NCBI GenBank assembly: GCA_938040315.1
Contig: CALHQW010000014.1
Span: 1-61,681, forward strand
Source of the DNA: an uncultured bacterium
GTDB lineage: Bacteria > Hydrothermota > Tepidihabitantia > Tepidihabitantales > DTDR01
Reading direction: 5' to 3'
DNA length: 61,681 bases
The notes beneath the pieces are model-generated. The model searched no databases. It had not been told where the DNA came from and saw only the letters and a program-made list of their open reading frames with translations. A program made the translations under genes and the position numbers. Below, piece by piece: positions 27,908 through 37,999 of this stretch (positions within the stretch are counted from its first letter, which is position 1; every line of letters starts with the position of its first letter).

Positions 27908-28600
27908 ATGGAAATTTATGTCGGAACTTCTGGTTGGTATTATGGTTGGAATGTGGAAGGTAGTTTAGACTGGTATCTTAAATATTCTAAACTAAATGCT
28001 ATTGAATTGAATGCTTCTTTTTATCGTTTTCCTTTTCCTAATCAAGTAAAAAGTTGGGCAAATAAAGGTAAGAGTTTAAGATGGGCAATAAAAGTTTCTC
28101 GGATAGTTACCCATCGTTTTAAACTGAGTGAGAAGGCTTATCCTTTTTATGAAAGATTTATAAATCTTTTTAAAATTCTTGATAATTATATTGATTTTTA
28201 TCTTTTCCAATTACCGCCCAATTTTACTCCTCAAAGTATTAATAAATTAGATAAATACATTGATTATACAGATTTAAAAGAGAGATTTGCCTTAGAAGTA
28301 AGAAATAAGAAGTGGTTTAAAGAAGAATATTATAAATGGGCAGAAAATAAGAAAATTACTTGGGTTTCTATTGATGCTCCGGATTTTGGAGAAATTATCG
28401 TAAAAACAAGCGATTATATCTATATAAGGTTCCATGGAAAAGATGTTTGGTATTCCTATGATTATTCTAAAAAAGAATTAGAAAATATTGCTAAAAAAAT
28501 AATTCTAAAAAAACCTAAAAAGGTCTACGCCTTTTTTAATAATAATCACGCAATGCTAAAAAATGCTCAATTGTTTATGAAAATATTAAAAAGTTTATGA
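27908..28600 (+). CDS. DUF72 (YecE-like) family protein
   Basis: The 230-residue protein opens EIYVGTSGWYYGWN, followed by LNAIELNASFYRFP, LRWAIKVSRIVTH and YIRFHGKDVWYSYDYS, the hallmarks of DUF72, a TIM-barrel family of unknown biochemical role. YAFFNNNHAMLKNA near the C-terminus matches the family's last motif. It overlaps the cytidine deaminase gene by 4 nt. Confidence 0.9.
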   Translation: MEIYVGTSGWYYGWNVEGSLDWYLKYSKLNAIELNASFYRFPFPNQVKSWANKGKSLRWAIKVSRIVTHRFKLSEKAYPFYERFINLFKILDNYIDFYLFQLPPNFTPQSINKLDKYIDYTDLKERFALEVRNKKWFKEEYYKWAENKKITWVSIDAPDFGEIIVKTSDYIYIRFHGKDVWYSYDYSKKELENIAKKIILKKPKKVYAFFNNNHAMLKNAQLFMKILKSL

Positions 28601-28983
28601 AAAAGATTAATTTATTAAAAAAAATTATAAAGAATAGTTATTCTCCCTATTCCAAATTTCCCGTAGCGGCAATTCTTATTACTAAACATAATGTTTATTC
28701 AGGTGTAAATATTGAAAATGTCTCTTTTTCGCTTACTATTTGTGCTGAAAGAGTAGCGATTTTTAAAGCAATCAGTGAGGGAGATAAGAGTTTTCAAAGA
28801 TTAATAATTTATACACCAACAAAAAATTTTACCTATCCTTGCAGTGCCTGTTTGCAAGTTTTAAAAGAATTTAAAAAAGATTTGGAAATAATTTTGATAA
28901 ATAAAAATGAAAAAATAAAAAAAGAAAGGTTAAAAAAGTTAATAAAAAATTTTAGCCCGCCTTTATTAAAAAGAAATATTTAA
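28597..28983 (+). CDS. cdd: Cytidine deaminase
   Basis: The 128-residue homotetrameric-type enzyme has YSPYSKFPVAA, the active-site CAERVAIFKA (zinc Cys plus catalytic Glu) and PCSACLQVL (two zinc Cys). It converts cytidine and deoxycytidine to uridine forms in pyrimidine salvage. The 5' arm of a transcription terminator lies within its last codons. Confidence 0.92.
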   Translation: MKKINLLKKIIKNSYSPYSKFPVAAILITKHNVYSGVNIENVSFSLTICAERVAIFKAISEGDKSFQRLIIYTPTKNFTYPCSACLQVLKEFKKDLEIILINKNEKIKKERLKKLIKNFSPPLLKRNI

Positions 28984-28992
28984 AGGCGGGCT
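28954..28992. terminator. Bidirectional intrinsic terminator between cdd and the Kelch gene
   Basis: Perfect 12-bp arms AGCCCGCCTTTA (28954-28965) and TAAAGGCGGGCT (28981-28992) enclose a 15-nt loop. T-rich sequence follows on the plus strand and a clear T-run follows on the minus strand. It can serve both convergent genes; one arm is inside the cdd coding end. Confidence 0.85.
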
Positions 28993-29000
28993 TCCTTTTA

Positions 29001-31208
29001 TTATCGGATAATAATCAGTTTATAATTTTTAATGGATTTTTCAGTTTTAAATCTCAAGAAGTAAATTCCCTTCTTTAGATTGTTGTGGCGGATTTCTTTT
29101 TCTTCTAAAGAGATTTTCTTTATGAGTTGTCCATTAAGATTATATATCTCGCAAATTCCTTTTTCTTTGGGTAATGAATAGAGGGTGTTAATAACTTTTT
29201 CATATTTTTCTTCGGCAATATCTAAATAAGGAGGATAATAGAAGATAATTGATACGGAATCATCCACAATATGATTTGATGGTTGACCATTAAATACATA
29301 TTGATGATACCATCGATTAGCACCATAAATTCCTTGGATGCCAACAGTATTAGAATTTAATGTTCCAGTCATATTTAAATAACTGAATCTTATAACACTG
29401 TTGCGATAAAGGATTATTTCGAAAGTTTGAATTTCATTTGGAGCGCCATATCTTGGTACATTTACCCAGGCAAAAACCACAAAGTTTCCTTGGGGGTCAT
29501 TATATTGATAAACAGTACCCGAGGTTCTTAAATCAAGGTCATCCCACCAGCCACAAATATGATTTCTAATCGCTGTTGGAAAACCGGTATTAGAAAAAGC
29601 ATAAGCAGCCGAATCGGATAGAAAACCATTTGTACAAACATAGATGTTATTTAATGTTTGGCCATAATATCTAAACGGAAATGGTAATGTTCTTTGGACA
29701 TAACCATCGTCAGCATTGGGATACCAGCCAGAAAGGGGTGTTCCCGAGGTTGGATCAATCCAGACAAAGGTGGTCGTATCAGGTTCTTGGGTTGATTCAT
29801 AAATGTAACCAAAACCATCTGGCTCACTTCCTACTCTTACTTCAACTCTTGTTCTCATAGTATCATTACTGGGATCTTCATCACCTGGTAAAACAGTGTA
29901 AACTGTGATTTTATAAATTTTTCCTGCCGGAGGAGTTATCCTTCCAAATTCAATTGCTAAAGTTTCTCTTATTTGTAAAGTAATCGTGGTATCTTTTTGA
30001 ATAAGTAGCGTATCACCAATTGAATCATAAACTAAACAAGTTACTGTGAATGTTTCGGTATTTAAACCAAAATTTTTTACCACACCAATAAAAGGAGTTT
30101 CTACGTTTGGAGGAGTTTTTATTGAAGGTAATATTCTTACTACACCTACATCATGGTTAAATTGTCTTAAATCAAGTCCTTCGTGAGCAGTTACATAGCC
30201 AGTTCCCGTATAACCACCAGCAATATAAAGGATACCTGTCGGATCAACTGCGATTCCATAAACATTAGAAACAGCAGTCGGTTTATTTGCCCATTGTGAC
30301 CAGGTATTTGTTCTGGGATTATAAGAGCGAGTTTCAGGAGTTACACCAGCAGAAGTATTGCCGCCTACCAAGAAAAGTTCATCGTTATACACTCCGCAAA
30401 TTGTTCGATATCTTATTTCGCCAGGGCAAGAAGGGCCAGTAGTCCAAGTAATTTGGGTAGGATTCTCTGGATTAATTGTACCAATGAAAGTTACATTTGT
30501 AGCGCCACCAGAACCATAACCAGTAGAGACAACAATCGTATCACCAATTATTCCGACTCCTGGAGTACCTAATGGTTGAGGCATTTGTGTACAGGATGAC
30601 CAAGTATTAGTAAATGGATTATATATATAAACCGAAGCTATCGGTGGAGAGGCTGAATGCCAATTTCCGCCACCGATTACATAAATTAAAGAATCTCGCC
30701 AAACTCCAATTCCAAAATCATGATTTCCAATAGGCATCGATGCTCCGGTAGTCCAACTATTGTTTACTGGATCATAAATTTCCACCACATTAAGACCAGT
30801 TCCAAAGGTTTGACAGCCACCGATTACATAAATTTTCCCTGTTTTGCCGACATAGGCAGCCCGACCGATTGCTCGAGCAGTTGGCATAGGTGCTTTTTCT
30901 GTCCAAGTATTTGTTCTTGCATTATATTCTAAAACAATATTCTGTACTGTACCACCTGATACTTGGAAACCACCAAAGGAATACCATTTTTTTTCACCGT
31001 TAACTACACAGAAAGCAGTCATTTGATGAGCCCGGGTAGTAGGAAGAGAAGCAAAGGTAAGCCATTCATTGTAGTCGAAGTAGCCGAAAGAAACTTCCTT
31101 TGACTTTTGAAAAGAAGTATTAGGAGCGTAATCAGGATTTAATTGATAAGAAAATAAAAAAATTGGTAAATATAAAAATATGATTAAATACTTTCTTTTC
31201 ATTTTCAC
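29001..31208 (-). CDS. Large secreted Kelch beta-propeller protein with T9SS tail
   Basis: The 735-residue protein has a signal peptide (KYLIIFLYLPIFLFSYQ), six or so Kelch blades (about 45-350; repeated YVIGG, YIAGG, FLVGG), then a CARDB-like domain (about 355-465; VGVVRILPSIKTPPNVETP). A module at about 490-660 (IYVCTNGFLSD, CGWWDDLD) relates to the C-terminal module of the C25 peptidase. A sorting tail follows (CEIYNLNGQLIKKISL ... KGIYFLRFKTEKS). GGAGGTGA precedes the ATG. It is probably surface-attached; its ligand is unknown. Confidence 0.87.
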   Translation of the reverse strand: MKMKRKYLIIFLYLPIFLFSYQLNPDYAPNTSFQKSKEVSFGYFDYNEWLTFASLPTTRAHQMTAFCVVNGEKKWYSFGGFQVSGGTVQNIVLEYNARTNTWTEKAPMPTARAIGRAAYVGKTGKIYVIGGCQTFGTGLNVVEIYDPVNNSWTTGASMPIGNHDFGIGVWRDSLIYVIGGGNWHSASPPIASVYIYNPFTNTWSSCTQMPQPLGTPGVGIIGDTIVVSTGYGSGGATNVTFIGTINPENPTQITWTTGPSCPGEIRYRTICGVYNDELFLVGGNTSAGVTPETRSYNPRTNTWSQWANKPTAVSNVYGIAVDPTGILYIAGGYTGTGYVTAHEGLDLRQFNHDVGVVRILPSIKTPPNVETPFIGVVKNFGLNTETFTVTCLVYDSIGDTLLIQKDTTITLQIRETLAIEFGRITPPAGKIYKITVYTVLPGDEDPSNDTMRTRVEVRVGSEPDGFGYIYESTQEPDTTTFVWIDPTSGTPLSGWYPNADDGYVQRTLPFPFRYYGQTLNNIYVCTNGFLSDSAAYAFSNTGFPTAIRNHICGWWDDLDLRTSGTVYQYNDPQGNFVVFAWVNVPRYGAPNEIQTFEIILYRNSVIRFSYLNMTGTLNSNTVGIQGIYGANRWYHQYVFNGQPSNHIVDDSVSIIFYYPPYLDIAEEKYEKVINTLYSLPKEKGICEIYNLNGQLIKKISLEEKEIRHNNLKKGIYFLRFKTEKSIKNYKLIIIR

Positions 31209-31226
31209 CTCCTTATTTTAAAATAA

Positions 31227-31255
31227 AATATAAAATAAAATAATTAAAAAGTCAA
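31227..31255 (-). promoter_or_regulatory. Predicted promoter of the large Kelch gene
   Basis: On the minus strand, TTGACT (31255-31250), a 17-nt spacer and TATATT (31232-31227). The hexamers match those of the other Kelch gene at 14543-14571, and both have short leaders with strong ribosome sites. Confidence 0.65.
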
Positions 31256-31266
31256 TATAAAATAAA

Positions 31267-31295
31267 TTGATTTTTAAGTTTTTTTTTATTAAAAT
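31267..31295 (+). promoter_or_regulatory. Predicted promoter of the Wzz-led polysaccharide operon
   Basis: TTGATT (31267-31272), a 17-nt spacer, TAAAAT (31290-31295), then 6 nt to the ATG at 31302. Predicted leaderless. Confidence 0.6.
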
Positions 31296-31301
31296 AAAAC
31301 A

Positions 31302-32462
31302 ATGAATTATTTATTAATTTTATTCCGAGGAAGAAAATTTATTTTTTGGAATGTCTTTATAATTACGCTATTTTCTTTAATTTTATCTTTTATTTTGCCT
31401 AAAAAATATAAGGCAACAGGTCAAATTTTACCACCGCCGGATGAACCAACGATTTACAGTCTTTCAACAATTTTACCCGGTTCTTCACCAACTCAACGGT
31501 TAATGTTAAGAAGTTGGAATATTAGCGATATCTTAATAGCAATTTTGAAAAGCCGAACAATTGGTGAATATGTGATAAATAATACTAAATTTCTAAATTT
31601 TTATAAATTTAAAAGGTTAGAAGATGCCCTTAATTTTTTAAATAAAATTACAAAAATTTCCCAAAGCGAAGAGATGGTAATAAAAATTAGTGTAGAAGTG
31701 AAAGACCGAAATCTTGCCTGTGAGATGGTGAATACTTATATTTATGCTTTAGATAATTTTCTTAAAGAGTCTATGATGAGCAGAGGAAAATATTTAAGAA
31801 TATTTTTAGAAAATCAATTAAAAAAGGTAGAAAAAGAATTAGCCGAGGCTCGCGATTCTTTAAAAGTTTTTCAGGAAAAGTATAATCTGCCCGAATTAGA
31901 AGAGGGATTAAAATCAGTATTAGATGCTTATGCTCAATTAAAATCCCAATTAATAGTAAAGGAAGCTGAATTAGAGATGGTTAAAGATATTTCCTCTCCC
32001 GACAACCCTTATTACCAAGATTTAATAGCAGAGGTTAATAAATTCCGTGAGAAATTAAGAGAAATGGAGAAAGGTAGTGGTCTAGGTGGTTTTGGTCCCG
32101 GTTTCGGGACTCCTTTTAAACAATTACCAGCAGTAGCAAGTGAATATATAAAGAGATATCAAGAATGGAAGTTAAAAAGCGAAATCTATCTTTTATTACA
32201 ACAGCAATATGAACAAGCAAAACTTACGGAAGCAAAAGATACTCCTACCATAACAATTTTAGATTATGCTAAAGTACCGGAACGCTATTCTTTTCCTAAG
32301 AAAAAAATTTTTGTTATTGTTGGTTTTTTCTTTTCTTTAGTTTTTAGTATTTTAGTTTTGTTTACCAAAGAATATATAGATTCTCATCAAGAACTCAAAG
32401 ATTTTCTTTCTGAAGCGTTTGACACTTTTAAAAAGGAACTTCCTTTTAGAAAGAAAAGATGA
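31302..32462 (+). CDS. Wzz/GNVR-type polysaccharide chain-length determinant
   Basis: The 386-residue protein has two membrane helices (about 14-34 and 338-358) flanking a large periplasmic coiled-coil region, the layout of polysaccharide co-polymerases. PKKYKATGQILPPPDEP after the first helix and the Pro-rich stretch VPERYSFPKKK before the second are typical. There is no tyrosine kinase domain. It controls the length of a Wzy-polymerised glycan and heads the operon. Confidence 0.85.
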   Translation: MNYLLILFRGRKFIFWNVFIITLFSLILSFILPKKYKATGQILPPPDEPTIYSLSTILPGSSPTQRLMLRSWNISDILIAILKSRTIGEYVINNTKFLNFYKFKRLEDALNFLNKITKISQSEEMVIKISVEVKDRNLACEMVNTYIYALDNFLKESMMSRGKYLRIFLENQLKKVEKELAEARDSLKVFQEKYNLPELEEGLKSVLDAYAQLKSQLIVKEAELEMVKDISSPDNPYYQDLIAEVNKFREKLREMEKGSGLGGFGPGFGTPFKQLPAVASEYIKRYQEWKLKSEIYLLLQQQYEQAKLTEAKDTPTITILDYAKVPERYSFPKKKIFVIVGFFFSLVFSILVLFTKEYIDSHQELKDFLSEAFDTFKKELPFRKKR

Positions 32463-33604
32463 AAATTCCTAAAATTCTTTTTGCTTTTGGTACGAGACCA
32501 GAGGCAATAAAATTAGCACCAGTTATTCAAGAGATGAGGAAAAAGGATAATAAAAAATTTTTTAAAAGTTATGTATGTATTACTGCTCAACATCGAGAAA
32601 TGTTAGACGAAGTTTTAAAATTATTTGAAATTCAGGTAGATTATGACCTAAATATTATGGAGTATAATCAGACACCCCGGGTGGTAACGGAAAAAATTTT
32701 AAAAATTTTTTATCCTTATTTAAAAAAAATAAATCCTGATTTAGTAATTGTCCAAGGCGATACCACTTCTGCTTTTGCCTGTGCTTTACTTGCTTTTTAT
32801 GAGAAGATTGAGGTAGCCCATATTGAAGCTGGATTAAGAACCGAAGATAAATATCAACCTTATCCGGAAGAAATGAATCGCCGTTTACTCTCTCCGCTGG
32901 CTGATCTCAATTTTGCTCCCACAAAAATAGCAAAAGAAAATCTTTTAAAAGAAAATGTTGACAAAGAAAGAATTTTTGTCACTGGAAACACCATAGTTGA
33001 TGCTCTTTTGAAAATCAAGAAAAAATTTAAAATAAAAAAGAATACTAAGAAAGAAAAAAATATTTTGGTCACAATTCATCGTCGAGAGAATTGGGGAAAA
33101 CCTTTGGAAGAAGTTTGTGAAGCATTAAAAAAATTAACGGAGATTTATCCCTTTGTTAAATTTCATATTCCAGTTCATTTAAATCCTAATGTTAAAGAAG
33201 TTATATATAATAAATTAAAAAATATTCCCCAAGTAAATCTTTTACCGCCTTTACCTTATTTTGAATTATTAAAATTAATAGGGAAAAGTTTTTTAATTCT
33301 TACTGATTCAGGTGGAATTTGTGAAGAAGCACCCAGTTTTGATGTTCCGGTGCTAATATTACGAAATAAAACCGAACGAAAAGAAGCAATAATAAAAGGA
33401 TTAGCAAAATTAGTAGGAACTTCTTATGAGAATATAATAAAAAATGTGAGCGAATTAATAAATAATCCAGAGAAATATAAGCAGATGATTAAAAAGATAA
33501 ATCCTTTTGGTGACGGTAAGGCAGCAAAAAGAATTGTTGAATACTTAAAATTTTATTATGGATTTAGAAATAAAAAACCAAAGCCCTTTAACAACGGAAA
33601 TTAA
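32459..33604 (+). CDS. wecB: UDP-N-acetylglucosamine 2-epimerase (non-hydrolysing)
   Basis: The 381-residue protein has FGTRPEAIKLAPVI, VQGDTTSAFACALLAF, HIEAGLRTEDKYQPYPEE and TDSGGICEEAPSF, all family signatures. It interconverts UDP-GlcNAc and UDP-ManNAc for surface polysaccharide synthesis. The ATG overlaps the preceding stop codon (4 nt). Its end overlaps the next gene by 47 nt. Confidence 0.93.
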   Translation: MKIPKILFAFGTRPEAIKLAPVIQEMRKKDNKKFFKSYVCITAQHREMLDEVLKLFEIQVDYDLNIMEYNQTPRVVTEKILKIFYPYLKKINPDLVIVQGDTTSAFACALLAFYEKIEVAHIEAGLRTEDKYQPYPEEMNRRLLSPLADLNFAPTKIAKENLLKENVDKERIFVTGNTIVDALLKIKKKFKIKKNTKKEKNILVTIHRRENWGKPLEEVCEALKKLTEIYPFVKFHIPVHLNPNVKEVIYNKLKNIPQVNLLPPLPYFELLKLIGKSFLILTDSGGICEEAPSFDVPVLILRNKTERKEAIIKGLAKLVGTSYENIIKNVSELINNPEKYKQMIKKINPFGDGKAAKRIVEYLKFYYGFRNKKPKPFNNGN

Positions 33605-34925
33605 ATTTAATAATCTCTTCTTTCTTTTTCTTTTAATTTTTCAAGTTTTTAGTCTGATAATTTGCTTTCAATATGGTTCGTCTTATTCTTGGCCAATCTT
33701 TTTGATTATTCTTTTTTTATTATTTCTCATTGTAGGCAAGCATCGCTTAAAATTCCTTTTAATTTTCACCATTTTTTTTGCTTCTCTTCTAATGAGACCT
33801 ACTTCCCGGAGAGCAATTTTCTTAAGGTTAGAAGAAGTTCCCTTTTTTTTACTTCTTTTTTTAACTTTTTTGGCATTTGAAAGGAAAGAAAAATACCCTT
33901 TAAAAACAAAAAGTGATTATCTATTGTTAACCTTTCTATTATTAACCGGTTTCTCTTTCTTTTACGGAGTTTTTTCCGGTAATTCGTTATCTCAAGCAAT
34001 TGATGATTTTTTAGTTCTTTTTTATTATGCTTTCTATTTTTTAGTATTAATCTATTTTCAAGAAGAAAAATGGCAAAAAATTTTGATTGTTTCAATCATT
34101 ATTCTCTCAGTTTTGGTTTCTTTAGAATATGTGATTCCTTTTTTACTTACTTTTCATATCAAAAGATATGCTACCGACCAACAACATCTTTTTAATATTG
34201 GCTATCCTTTATTAGTTTCTTATATTATTTTTGGTGAGAAAACAAAATATAAAATTTTAGCAGGTTTATCTTTAATCCCGATGACCTTAGCAGTAATTAT
34301 TTCTCTTACCCGTGCTTTGTGGATAACAATCCCTTTTTCAATCTTTATAATTTTGATAACCTATCTTTGGCAACAGAGAAGATTAAAACAAATTTTTGGA
34401 ATTTTTTTATTTTTTTTGATAATTATCTTTATTGTTTATTCTTTATTTACAAAGGGAGTAGATTTTAAAAAATTTATAAAAGTAAGAAAAGAAGTTTTTA
34501 GTAGTTGGCAAGCCGATCTTTCTCTTTTGGAAAGAATTTTTTCTGTGAAATATGTAATTAAGGAATTCCAAAAAAAACCAATTTTCGGCGTGGGTTTAGG
34601 AAGTACTCATCCAGCAGTGGTTCCTTGGAAAAAGAGGTTAAGGTTTCCTTGGGTTGATAGTTTGTTTATTAATTTATTATGGAAATTGGGAGTTTTGGGT
34701 TTTATCTTGTTTATTACGCTCTACTATTATTTTTTTAAAAATATCATTAAAATTTTTAAAAATCCAAAAGATAACTTTCAAAAATGGGTTAGTGTGGGAA
34801 TGCTTTCAGTTTTTCTCTCCTTAGCGGCAATTAGTATTGAATCGGGATTTTTGTTAACCTATCGGTTTAATTTTGTTTTAGCATCTTTGTTAGCAATTTT
34901 TAACTTATGGGCAAATCAAAATTAA
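33558..34925 (+). CDS. O-antigen polymerase/ligase-like membrane protein (Wzy/WaaL type)
   Basis: This 455-residue protein has about 11-12 hydrophobic helices with a larger extracytoplasmic loop near residues 310-370, containing KKPIFGVGLGSTHP, the pattern seen in Wzy_C/O-antigen ligase proteins. Phe- and Leu-rich composition makes family assignment uncertain. It probably polymerises or transfers lipid-linked glycan units at the outer face of the inner membrane. Its start lies inside wecB. Confidence 0.75.
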   Translation: MDLEIKNQSPLTTEIKFNNLFFLFLLIFQVFSLIICFQYGSSYSWPIFLIILFLLFLIVGKHRLKFLLIFTIFFASLLMRPTSRRAIFLRLEEVPFFLLLFLTFLAFERKEKYPLKTKSDYLLLTFLLLTGFSFFYGVFSGNSLSQAIDDFLVLFYYAFYFLVLIYFQEEKWQKILIVSIIILSVLVSLEYVIPFLLTFHIKRYATDQQHLFNIGYPLLVSYIIFGEKTKYKILAGLSLIPMTLAVIISLTRALWITIPFSIFIILITYLWQQRRLKQIFGIFLFFLIIIFIVYSLFTKGVDFKKFIKVRKEVFSSWQADLSLLERIFSVKYVIKEFQKKPIFGVGLGSTHPAVVPWKKRLRFPWVDSLFINLLWKLGVLGFILFITLYYYFFKNIIKIFKNPKDNFQKWVSVGMLSVFLSLAAISIESGFLLTYRFNFVLASLLAIFNLWANQN

Positions 34926-34934
34926 ATTTTAAAT

Positions 34935-36878
34935 ATGAGTATTTTTTTTCTGTTAATTATTTTAATTTTTATTAGTTTAATTTTTCCTTATTTAGGGTTT
35001 CTTTTTTTTCCCGGTTTTATTTTATTTTTTCTTTTTAGAAAAGAAATTGATGATTTTTTAATAAAAATCAATTTAGTTTTCGGTTTTTCTTTTGCTTATT
35101 GGATAATTACTTTTTGGTTTCTTTATTTTCCAATTTTTAAATTTTGGATATGGGGAAGCATAATATTTTTTGGAATTATAAGTTTTATTTTAGGCTATAT
35201 AAAAAGGAAAGAGATAATCAAAATAGAATATTTTTTATTATTAATTTTTTTAATTTTTGGATTGGTTCGTTTTTTTCCAATGATTATTAATGAAGCTCCG
35301 CCAGGTGGAGACATAACTATGCATACTTATAATTCCCTTTTGATTACCCTCTGGCAGAAAATTCCAGAAAGTTATCAACCTATTTTTGATATGAAGGGTT
35401 TTGGTGCGCAACCACAAGGTTTTTCCATTTTATCGGCAATTTTTGCTTTTTTATCTAATTTACCAATTTATCGGGCTACTTTTTTTATTTCTTGTTTTAC
35501 CTATTTTTTAATTTTTGGAGGATTTTATGTTTTTCTTCGTTCTTTTCTCTCACCGAAGTCTTCTTTAGCGACGGCTATAATTCTTTTAGTTTTTTCTCGG
35601 GATCCCCAAAATTTCTATTTATGGGGTGGAACACCCTCTATTCTTGCTTTCTTTTTCTCTTTAATTAGTTTTTATTTTTTTGTTCAAGAAATTAAAAATG
35701 AGCGAATATCTTTTCTAAATATTTTTCTTTTTAATCTTTTCTTGGCTGCTGGTTTTTTAACCCATTTTATTCCTCTGGCTGGTTTTTTAATAATATTGTT
35801 AATTATTACTCTTTATGAATTAGTTTTTTATCATCAAAAGAGAAGATTGCTTTTGAAAAAAATTTTTTTATCAATACTTTTCTTTTCCATTCTTTCTTTT
35901 TCTTATTTTATTATTTTCAAAAAAACAATTACTTCCGAAAGAGAATGGCAAGTAATTTTTAATTGGAATGATTATTTATGGCAAGATGATTTTGCTACTC
36001 GATTTATTTGCCAAAAATTTGCCTTTTTAGGTTCTTTTCTTCTCCTTTTTTTACCTTTTATAAAAATGGTAATAACAATAAGTTTGCCAATTTTAATTTT
36101 AGTAATAATAGGGTTGATAATAAGAAGAAAAGATATTGGGAATGAGAAACTTCTTCTTCTCCTTTTTTTGCCAGTATTAATAATTTTATATTTAAATTTA
36201 TTTTTAAAGATCAAATTCACTCGAATTTTTTATCCAGAACGAATTTCTTTATATTTCCATTTGCCTATTGGAATATTTATTGGTAAATTAATGGAAAAAA
36301 TTTTCTACGAGAAAATAAAGAAGATTTTAATTTGTTTTATAATTTATGTAGTAATGGTTATTACAATTTTAAAAATAAGTTTTAAAGATAAAGATTTTCT
36401 TCAGTATCGTGAAAAGGAAAAGCCAATTTTAAAGTTAATTGGTTATGAATTTCTTTGTCGCAATTTTTATCGTTATCTTTTTTGGCAAGGAAACTATTCT
36501 TTAAAAGAAAATGATTTAGAAGCCTTTGAATGGATAAAAAAGAATTGTGAAAAAGGGATAATTTTGACAAATTATAGTGATGCCGGTATCTGGATACCAG
36601 CGGTTTTGGGAAGGCCAGTGTATTTAGCCCACATTGTCTTTAACCTTTTTGATGAGTATGAAGAGTTTATTAAAAAAAGTAAATTAGAAGATTTTAAATA
36701 TCTTTATATTGGTTCCAAAACTATTGGTCAAAATATTTTTTTTACAAATGAAGATTTACCAAGAGAGGCTGTTAAAAAAATTTATCAAAATAAGGGGGTT
36801 ACAATTTATCAAGTTATAAATCCTGTGCCCTTACTATCAAGAGTAATCCTCCACCAAATACCCCAACAAACCTTTTGA
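34935..36878 (+). CDS. Large multi-spanning membrane protein, possible GT-C glycosyltransferase
   Basis: The 647-residue protein has about 14 membrane helices in the first 500 residues and a soluble C-terminal part (WIKKNCEKGIILTNYSDAGIWIPAVLGRPVYLAH). An acidic motif after early helices (NEAPPGGDITMHTYN, about residues 118-132) and the overall layout resemble GT-C type enzymes that use lipid-linked sugars; this is inference. Very AT-rich with no ribosome site before the ATG. It ends 10 nt before the convergent GT gene. Confidence 0.7.
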   Translation: MSIFFLLIILIFISLIFPYLGFLFFPGFILFFLFRKEIDDFLIKINLVFGFSFAYWIITFWFLYFPIFKFWIWGSIIFFGIISFILGYIKRKEIIKIEYFLLLIFLIFGLVRFFPMIINEAPPGGDITMHTYNSLLITLWQKIPESYQPIFDMKGFGAQPQGFSILSAIFAFLSNLPIYRATFFISCFTYFLIFGGFYVFLRSFLSPKSSLATAIILLVFSRDPQNFYLWGGTPSILAFFFSLISFYFFVQEIKNERISFLNIFLFNLFLAAGFLTHFIPLAGFLIILLIITLYELVFYHQKRRLLLKKIFLSILFFSILSFSYFIIFKKTITSEREWQVIFNWNDYLWQDDFATRFICQKFAFLGSFLLLFLPFIKMVITISLPILILVIIGLIIRRKDIGNEKLLLLLFLPVLIILYLNLFLKIKFTRIFYPERISLYFHLPIGIFIGKLMEKIFYEKIKKILICFIIYVVMVITILKISFKDKDFLQYREKEKPILKLIGYEFLCRNFYRYLFWQGNYSLKENDLEAFEWIKKNCEKGIILTNYSDAGIWIPAVLGRPVYLAHIVFNLFDEYEEFIKKSKLEDFKYLYIGSKTIGQNIFFTNEDLPREAVKKIYQNKGVTIYQVINPVPLLSRVILHQIPQQTF

Positions 36879-36888
36879 GAAGAAAATT

Positions 36889-37998
36889 TTATTTCTTAAC
36901 TAAAAAATACATTAAATTTAAAATTTGCTGGGCAGTTTTTTTAAAAGAAAATAGTTTTGCTCTTATTAATCCTTTTTCTTTCAATTCTTGTTGTAAAGAA
37001 GGAGAAGAGAGTAATTTTTCGATTTGGTTGGTTAATTCCTGTTCATTATATGGATCGAAATATAACACCGCATCGCCGCCGATTTCTGGTAAACTGCTTG
37101 AGGAAGAAATAATTGTTGGTACTCCGCATTTTAAAGCCTCTAATACTGGTAATCCAAAGCCTTCGTAGAGAGAAGGATAGATAAACAAAGTCGCTGCGTT
37201 ATAAAAATAGCATAAATCTTCATCATCAATAGCAAAAAGGAAAATAACTTTCTCTTCCAAATTTAGTTTTTTTACTAATTGAAAAATCCTTTCATTTTTC
37301 CATCCCTTTTGGCCAATAATTATTAATAAAAAATCCTTTTCAAAATTTTTGAAGGCTCTTATTAAAAGAGAATAATTTTTTCGTGGTTCAATCGTTCCAA
37401 CACTCAAAATAAAATCTTTTTCAATTTTATATTTTTCTTTAACTTTTGTTTTTGCCCAATTTTTATCAAGAGTTGTAAAAGTCTCATCAACACCCTCAGG
37501 AATGACAGTTATTTTATAATGAGGGATACCAAGATAAATTAGGCTTTTTTTTACAAAATTGGAAGGAGTGATAATATGAGTAACTAGTTGTATGGTTTTC
37601 CAGAAAAGGCTGCGGACAATCAACCATGAACGAAAAGGCAAAGTATAGGAGAAATAATAAAAAGATAAGTCATGGACAGTTACTAAAGTAGGAATTTTTT
37701 TTGCTAATTTAAAAGGTAGAATGTGATTTTGTCCCCAAAAAATATCAATTTTATCTTGAAAGATATATTTTGCTCCCTCCAACTGAAACCAATAAGAACC
37801 AAATTTTTTAGTTAAATTTTTCCCAATTCTTAAATTAATATTTTCAATCCCTTTAGGCAAAGTTATTTCTGTAGGAGAATAAAGATAGAAAATATCCTTT
37901 TTTGATAAGTTTATTAAATTTATTAAAGTATTTTTAAGGTACCGAGCAATACCGGCTTTTGGAAAACGAAAAATACTGCCATCAATACCGATTCTCAT
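36889..37998 (-). CDS. Family 4 glycosyltransferase
   Basis: The 369-residue GT-B protein has a basic N-terminal segment, VTVHDLSFYYF, VIPEGVDETF, SVGTIEPRKNYSLLI and the EX7E motif in YEGFGLPVLEALKCG (about residues 279-293). It resembles WbpY/mannosyltransferase-like enzymes. Donor and acceptor sugars are unknown. It is the last gene of the minus-strand trio that starts with the flippase. Confidence 0.88.
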   Translation of the reverse strand: MRIGIDGSIFRFPKAGIARYLKNTLINLINLSKKDIFYLYSPTEITLPKGIENINLRIGKNLTKKFGSYWFQLEGAKYIFQDKIDIFWGQNHILPFKLAKKIPTLVTVHDLSFYYFSYTLPFRSWLIVRSLFWKTIQLVTHIITPSNFVKKSLIYLGIPHYKITVIPEGVDETFTTLDKNWAKTKVKEKYKIEKDFILSVGTIEPRKNYSLLIRAFKNFEKDFLLIIIGQKGWKNERIFQLVKKLNLEEKVIFLFAIDDEDLCYFYNAATLFIYPSLYEGFGLPVLEALKCGVPTIISSSSSLPEIGGDAVLYFDPYNEQELTNQIEKLLSSPSLQQELKEKGLIRAKLFSFKKTAQQILNLMYFLVKK

Positions 37999-37999
37999 T